In this document: in pieces, positions 59,101 to 64,000 of the stretch
Numbering within the stretch: the first letter of the stretch is position 1
How the letters are laid out: each line of letters starts with the position of its first letter
From: DATMER01 sp035536935
Lineage (GTDB): Bacteria > Acidobacteriota > Thermoanaerobaculia > Multivoradales > UBA5704
NCBI GenBank assembly: GCA_035536935.1
Contig: DATLNC010000143.1
Span: forward strand, 1 to 64,000
Length of the DNA: 64,000 bases
Direction: 5' to 3'
Notes under the pieces: model-generated
What the model was told of the DNA's origin: nothing
What the model saw: only the letters and a program-made list of their open reading frames with translations
The model's database searches: none
Translations under genes and position numbers: made by a program

Positions 59101-59364
59101 GAGTCGAAAGTCGAAAATCGGCCGATTCCGGTCAACACGCTCCAGACCGCCTGCCAGCAGGCGTGCCCGACGCAGGCCATCGTGTTCGGCGACATCAACG
59201 ACCCGGACTGGGAAGTGTCGAAGTGGAAGTCCGACCCGCTCAACTACGGGCTGCTCGAGTTTCTCAACACCCGGCCGCGCACCACGTACCTCGCGAAGAT
59301 CACCAATCCGAACCCCGCGCTGCCTTCCGAGCAGGCACACCCGGAGCACGAGGAAAGGACGTAG
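56176..59364 (+). CDS. actB: Alternative complex III subunit B, molybdopterin-like and iron-sulfur protein
   Basis: A 1062-residue fusion. A Tat signal (SRRGFMQLAGASLALAGL) lies about 80 residues from the start. Residues about 100-740 resemble molybdopterin oxidoreductases without a normal cofactor site. The C-terminal part (about 815-1040) is a ferredoxin-type domain with four Cys clusters: CTGCSSCVIACQ, CMHCEYAPCEVVC, CVGTRYCSNNC and CTYCVQRI followed by CQQACP. It passes electrons inside ACIII. ATG at 56176 is 11 bases after actA. Confidence 0.95.
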   Translation: MESVNDSKGKCGAEASAQPQPVRLDLAEVREKLRRQRGPEVWRSLEELAETPEFEELLHREFPRQASELLLDGGSDGVSRRGFMQLAGASLALAGLTGCTKQPPEGIVPYVKQPEYIVPGRPLFFATTLLHSGYAHGVLAESHMGRPTKIEGNPDHPASLGATDVFAQAAVLTLYDPERSQSVLHNGRISTWGAFVADLGNRLRALQGLGGEGVRILTGTVTSPTLAAQMQDLLTRFPRARWHQWEAAGGHHGRAAAARAFGQPLETRYDFSAARVVLAIDSDVLTQGPGNVRYQRDFARTRRVRKGNLQMSRLYAVESIPTNTGTLADHRLPLPAAEIEAFTLALAQAVGAAGPAGTAGVGDVLTDARARKFVQAIAQDLRANAGASIVAADEYSSPAVQVLVHGINQALGNVGRTVFQTAPVEAAPIDQVASMRQLVADMNAGRVELLLMLGGVNPVYTAPVDLNFAQALQKVPLRAHHGLYENETSEYCQWHIPAAHELESWGDARSFDGTVSLMQPLIEPLYDGKTGQEVIAAAFASRADATSFELVQEHWKSFLVGNFEEAWRKVVHDGIVPATQLPPAGASVNGGAVQQAAAEIAASLQRARSEAGSNKVTLKLRPDPTVWDGSLAQNVWLQELPKPLSKLTWDNALMIGPATSERLNVSHEETAEISWNGRKVQAAVWVLPGIAEGTATLTLGYGRRRAGRATGLGFNAYELRTSQNLWTLPGAEIRGLGGRFDFACTQNHHVLPSGKRQPGMGPDGEIPLAGKEAERRHLVMTGTLEEFRRDPDFVQHEREAPEVDETLYPRWKYDGHAWGMAIDLNVCTGCSSCVIACQAENNIPVVGKEQVMRGREMHWIRVDRYYAGNMDDPRIHNQPVPCMHCEYAPCEVVCPVAATAHSDEGLNDMVYNRCVGTRYCSNNCPYKVRRFNFLRYSDKETPVLALLQNPDVTVRMRGVMEKCTYCVQRIEQAKIESKVENRPIPVNTLQTACQQACPTQAIVFGDINDPDWEVSKWKSDPLNYGLLEFLNTRPRTTYLAKITNPNPALPSEQAHPEHEERT

Positions 59365-59365
59365 G

Positions 59366-60780
<1,415 letters not shown>

Positions 60781-60784
<4 letters not shown>

Positions 60785-61317
60785 AGCGACCACCGATCTA
60801 CGGCCTCATGGCCGAGTTCCACGATTCCGGCGAGTTGATCGAGGCGGCGTACCGCGTCCGCGACGCGGGCTACACGCGGCTCGACGCCTACACGCCCTTC
60901 CCGATCGAGGAGGTCGCGGAGGCCACCGGCCATCACCATTCGAAGCTGCCGCTGATCGTTCTGATCGGCGGCATCGTCGGCGCCCTCGCCGGCTACGGGC
61001 TGCAGTACTGGGCGGCGGTGATCGAGTATCCGATCAACAGCGGCGGCCGGCCGCTCCATAGCTGGCCGGCGTTCATCGTCCCGACGTTCGAGATGACCAT
61101 CCTGTTCGCGGCGCTCTCGGCCGTGTTCGGCATGTTCTTCCTCAACGGGCTGCCGCAGCCGTACCACCCCGTCTTCAACGTGCCGCGCTTCGCCCTGGCG
61201 TCGCGCGACCGTTACTTCCTTTTGATCGACGCGCGCGACCCTCTCTTCGACCGCGAGGGGACACGGCGCTTCCTGGCGGAGCTGAACCCGACCGAGGTGA
61301 ACGAAGTTGAGCACTAG
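60781..61317 (+). CDS. actD: Alternative complex III subunit D (DUF3341)
   Basis: A 178-residue protein with a cytoplasmic N-terminus (IYGLMAEFHDSGELIEAAYR, the DUF3341 hallmark) and two membrane helices (about 57-78 and 100-122). It is a structural subunit that ties the complex together. The start ATG overlaps the actC stop by 4 bases. It ends by overlapping the next gene's TTG start. Confidence 0.95.
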
Positions 61318-62026
61318 AACACCAATGCTCATTGCGCTCTGCCTGGTCGGTATCGCCGCGGGCGGCTGCCGGCAGAACATGCACAACCAGCACAAGGTGG
61401 AGCCGTACGAGTCGAGCGACTTCTTCACCGACGGCCAGGCCTCGCGCCAGCTTCCGGCGGGGACCGTGCCGCGCGGCGTCTACGGCCAGAACATCGCGCC
61501 CTACACCGGGCTGGCCGAGCCCGGCCCGCCGACGTCCCTGCCCGTCCAGGGCCAGCCCCAGGGCCAGCCCCAGGGTATGCCATCGCAGGTGACCCTGGCG
61601 ATGATCCAGCGCGGCCAGCAGCGGTACAACGTCTTCTGCTCCCCCTGTCACGACCGGGTGGGCAACGGCCGGGGCATGATCGTGCTGCGCGGCTTCAAGC
61701 AGCCCCCCTCTTTCCACGAAGCCCGCCTGCGCAGCATGCCGGCCGCGTACTTCGTCCAGGTGATGACCGAGGGCTACGGCGTCATGCCGGCCTACGCCGA
61801 GGAGGTTTCGCTGCAGGACCGCTGGGCGATCGCCGCCTACATGCGCGCGCTCCAGTACAGCCAGAACGCCCGTCTCGCCGAGATCCCGGCCGACCGCCGT
61901 CAGGCCTTGGATGCCGAGATCCGCGAGGGCGTCACCACCAACCGAGGGTCCGGAGCCCGGGGCGTCACCCGCCCGGACGCCGTACAGGACTATGACCGCC
62001 GGCCCGATCCGACGGAGGTGCCATGA
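61307..62026 (+). CDS. actE: Alternative complex III subunit E, monoheme cytochrome c lipoprotein
   Basis: A 239-residue lipoprotein (lipobox GIAAGGC, Cys21 from the TTG start) with one heme c site CSPCH, and a Met ligand in VMPAYAEEV. The middle has a Pro/Gln-rich repeat (QGQPQGQPQG). It passes electrons between subunit A and the outside. The start is probably TTG at 61307, overlapping actD; an ATG at 61325 is the other option. Confidence 0.92.
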   Translation: MSTRTPMLIALCLVGIAAGGCRQNMHNQHKVEPYESSDFFTDGQASRQLPAGTVPRGVYGQNIAPYTGLAEPGPPTSLPVQGQPQGQPQGMPSQVTLAMIQRGQQRYNVFCSPCHDRVGNGRGMIVLRGFKQPPSFHEARLRSMPAAYFVQVMTEGYGVMPAYAEEVSLQDRWAIAAYMRALQYSQNARLAEIPADRRQALDAEIREGVTTNRGSGARGVTRPDAVQDYDRRPDPTEVP

Positions 62027-63228
62027 GGCGCGAGGCAGTACGTGAACCTTTGACGCTTCGCGAGGCCGGGGAGGTCAACCTTCCGGCGGGCGCCGACCGG
62101 CTCCAGTCCCTCGCCCTGATCGTGGGCGGAGTCGGCGTGCTCTTGACCCTGGCAGCTCTGGCGTTCGATCCCCGGTACTTCTTCCGCGCCTGGCTCGTGG
62201 GCTGGGTCTATTGGGTCGGCGTGGCGCTCGGCTGCCTGGCCCTCTCCCTGCTCCACCACCTGACCCACGGCGACTGGGGGATCGTTCTGCGGCGCGTCAT
62301 GGAGGCGGCCACGCGCACCCTGCCCTGGATGCTCCTCGGATTCCTGCCGCTGATCCCGGGCATTCAATCGCTTTACGAATGGGCACGGCCCGAGGCGGCG
62401 GAGCACGAGCTGCTCAAGGCCAAGGCGGCCTACCTGAACGTGCCGTTCTTCCTCGGCCGGCAGGTCGCCTACTTCCTGATCTGGAGCGCCGCGGCCTATC
62501 TGATCAGCCGCATGTCCGCGCGGCAGGACCGCGGCGAGGACCCGGGCATCACCCGGCGCATGCAGATCCTCGCCGGACCGAGCCTCGCCGGCTACTGCCT
62601 GGCGGTCACGTTCGCCTCGGTGGACTGGCTGATGTCGCTCCAGCCCGAGTGGTACTCGACGATCTACGGCGTCTACCTGATGGGCAGCCAGGCGCTGACC
62701 GCGCTGGCGTTCCTGATCACCTTCGGCCTCTGGCTGGCGCGCCGCGAGCCGCTCGACCGCGTGCTCCACCCGCGGCTCTTCCACGACTATGGCAAGCTTT
62801 TCTTCGCCTTCGTGATGCTGTGGGCCTACTTCTCGTTCTCCCAGTACCTGATCATGTGGTCGGGCAACCTGCCGGAGGAGATCAGCTTCTACCTGAAGCG
62901 CTTCCACCACGGCTGGGGCGTGGTGGCGCTGCTCCTGGTGGTGTTCCACTTCGCGCTGCCGTTCGTTTTCCTGCTGTCGCGCGACCTCAAGCGCAACGCC
63001 CGCCGGCTGGTCTGGATCGCGGGGCTGATGCTCGTCATGCGCTGGATCGACCTGCTCTGGCAGGTGGAGCCAGCCTTCCAGGTGCAGAACCCGGCGATGT
63101 ACTGGGCCTACCTGACGGCGCCGGTCGGCATCGGCGGCCTCTGGCTCTTCCTCTTCCTGCGCGAGCTGCGCAAGGCGCCGCTGCTGCCGGTCAACGATCC
63201 CTATCTCGCGGAGGCGCTGGTGCCATGA
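62023..63228 (+). CDS. actF: Alternative complex III subunit F, NrfD-like membrane subunit
   Basis: A 401-residue membrane protein with about ten helices, homologous to ActC but diverged. It lies in the middle of known ACIII complexes and is proposed to carry the proton path. Conserved positions are visible in WFHDYGKLFFAFVMLWAYF-like HDYGKLFFAFVMLWAYF and in the YEWARPEAAEHE loop. ATG overlaps the actE stop by 4 bases. Confidence 0.94.
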   Translation: MRREAVREPLTLREAGEVNLPAGADRLQSLALIVGGVGVLLTLAALAFDPRYFFRAWLVGWVYWVGVALGCLALSLLHHLTHGDWGIVLRRVMEAATRTLPWMLLGFLPLIPGIQSLYEWARPEAAEHELLKAKAAYLNVPFFLGRQVAYFLIWSAAAYLISRMSARQDRGEDPGITRRMQILAGPSLAGYCLAVTFASVDWLMSLQPEWYSTIYGVYLMGSQALTALAFLITFGLWLARREPLDRVLHPRLFHDYGKLFFAFVMLWAYFSFSQYLIMWSGNLPEEISFYLKRFHHGWGVVALLLVVFHFALPFVFLLSRDLKRNARRLVWIAGLMLVMRWIDLLWQVEPAFQVQNPAMYWAYLTAPVGIGGLWLFLFLRELRKAPLLPVNDPYLAEALVP

Positions 63229-63809
63229 GCAAGATCCACATCGGACCGCACACTCATCACGAGGAAGTGGATCCGCATCCGGCTTCGCAGACGTTCGACC
63301 GCGAGGTCAACCTGAAGGCGATCGCATGGACGATCGCCCTCCTGGTCGGCGTCGCTCTCGTGGTGCACGTGATCATCTATGGCCTGATCGTGGGCTTCAA
63401 CCGCTTCGACGACAAACGCGAGCCGCGGCCGTCGCCGCTGGAGGCGGCCAACAAGCAGCCGCCGCCGCCCCTGCCCCGCCTCCAGACCACCCCGGAAGGG
63501 GACCTGAAGCAATACCGGGAGGACGAGGACCGGATCCTCGGCAAGGCGCAGTGGCTGGACCAAAGGCAGGGCCGGGTGCGCATCCCCATCGACCTCGCCA
63601 TGGAGATCGTCGCCGGCCGGGGCCTCGGACCCGAGGTGGTCGGCGGCACGCCGGGCACCCCGGTGCAGCAGATTCCCGGCCAGGGCCGCACGCCCCCCGA
63701 CGAGAAACAGGCCGGAGCCCTGGTCCAGATGAGCCGGCAGCCCGCGCAATCCCAGACGGCCCAACAGCCGCAGGCGGGGCAGACACCCCCGCCGCAAGAA
63801 AGAAGGTAA
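63225..63809 (+). CDS. ACIII operon accessory membrane protein
   Basis: A 194-residue protein with one membrane helix (about 35-55), a Pro-rich stretch and a disordered, Gln-rich C-terminus. It includes QYREDEDRILGKAQWLDQRQGRVRIPIDLAM, a motif typical of small proteins between act and cox genes in ACIII-oxidase clusters. ATG overlaps the actF stop as ATGA. Likely an assembly or linking factor (inference). Confidence 0.75.
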   Translation: MSKIHIGPHTHHEEVDPHPASQTFDREVNLKAIAWTIALLVGVALVVHVIIYGLIVGFNRFDDKREPRPSPLEAANKQPPPPLPRLQTTPEGDLKQYREDEDRILGKAQWLDQRQGRVRIPIDLAMEIVAGRGLGPEVVGGTPGTPVQQIPGQGRTPPDEKQAGALVQMSRQPAQSQTAQQPQAGQTPPPQERR

Positions 63810-63813
63810 CGAG

Positions 63814-64000
63814 TTGTTCCGTACTATTTCGACGATGGCCCTTTCGGCGGCTCTCCTTGCGGGCTCGGCCTTCGCCATGCCCAGCCGCAGCGGAGTCGGC
63901 GACCGGAACCCTTCGATCATGCCGGCGACCACGATGCCCGGCCCGCTGCGCGAGGTCGGCTACGACCAGCGCATCGGCCAGCAGGTGCCACTCGACCTCG
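63814..64000 (+). CDS. Second SCO/SenC family copper chaperone (partial, runs off right edge)
   Basis: The visible 62 residues have a signal peptide (MFRTISTMALSAALLAGSAFA) and the start of the family fold, LREVGYDQRIGQQVPLDL, which matches SCO proteins of ACIII/caa3 clusters. The copper Cys pair is beyond the window. The start is a TTG at 63814 with GAAGG upstream. The position suggests that cox genes follow outside the window. Confidence 0.85.
   Translation, partial: MFRTISTMALSAALLAGSAFAMPSRSGVGDRNPSIMPATTMPGPLREVGYDQRIGQQVPLDL

Overview
This 64 kb, GC-rich, gene-dense window looks like chromosome from an aerobic Gram-negative member of the Acidobacteriota, possibly Thermoanaerobaculia-like. 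The pointers are three membrane redox complexes rich in c-type hemes, outer-membrane proteins (TonB receptor, barrel), many secreted TPR/caspase-type proteins, and a surface-protein domain ending VNGYF. The taxonomic placement is inference; no rRNA or other phylogenetic marker is present.

Region 1 (1-9284, minus strand) is a cytochrome c oxidase locus: a saccharopine-dehydrogenase-like reductase, heme O synthase (ctaB), an ABC-2 exporter pair, a Sco copper chaperone, coxA, coxC, coxD, two small membrane proteins, and coxB running off the left edge. Region 2 (9323-13086) holds an alpha/beta hydrolase and a cassette of two paralogous TPR proteins flanking a small secreted peptide. Region 3 (13242-21156, minus) encodes a b6f-like quinol:cytochrome c oxidoreductase (Rieske, cytochrome b6, subunit IV) with an eight-heme membrane cytochrome c, a HEAT-repeat membrane protein upstream, and a cupredoxin-like lipoprotein downstream. 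Region 4 (21234-30265) has two toxin-antitoxin modules, a glutamine-synthetase-like/aldehyde dehydrogenase/SDR operon, a diheme oxidoreductase and a serine hydrolase.

Region 5 (30330-39929) starts with a good promoter and an operon coding a CHASE2 membrane sensor, an exported caspase-like protein and an exported TPR-CHAT lipoprotein. Two secreted proteins follow. Region 6 (40469-55261) carries remnants of broken genes, signalling proteins (two histidine kinases, a GGDEF-EAL protein), a sigma/FecR/TonB-receptor group with STN domains, a HipA-like kinase pair, and a DegP/DegQ-type protease. Region 7 (55319-64000, plus) is a complete alternative complex III operon (actABCDEF plus an accessory gene) running into a second Sco gene. 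It is preceded by a sigma70-like promoter overlapping a CRP/FNR-type palindrome.

The respiratory genes fit together. Two unrelated quinol:cytochrome c oxidoreductases (b6f-like and ACIII) could deliver electrons to one or more heme-copper oxidases, with ctaB and the Sco proteins serving oxidase assembly. The most unusual DNA is four degenerate intergenic arrays with strict 20- or 21-bp periods (about 8.5, 22.1, 40.2 and 53.5 kb). All lie 3' of a gene, and two have a gene's stop codon inside their first unit.
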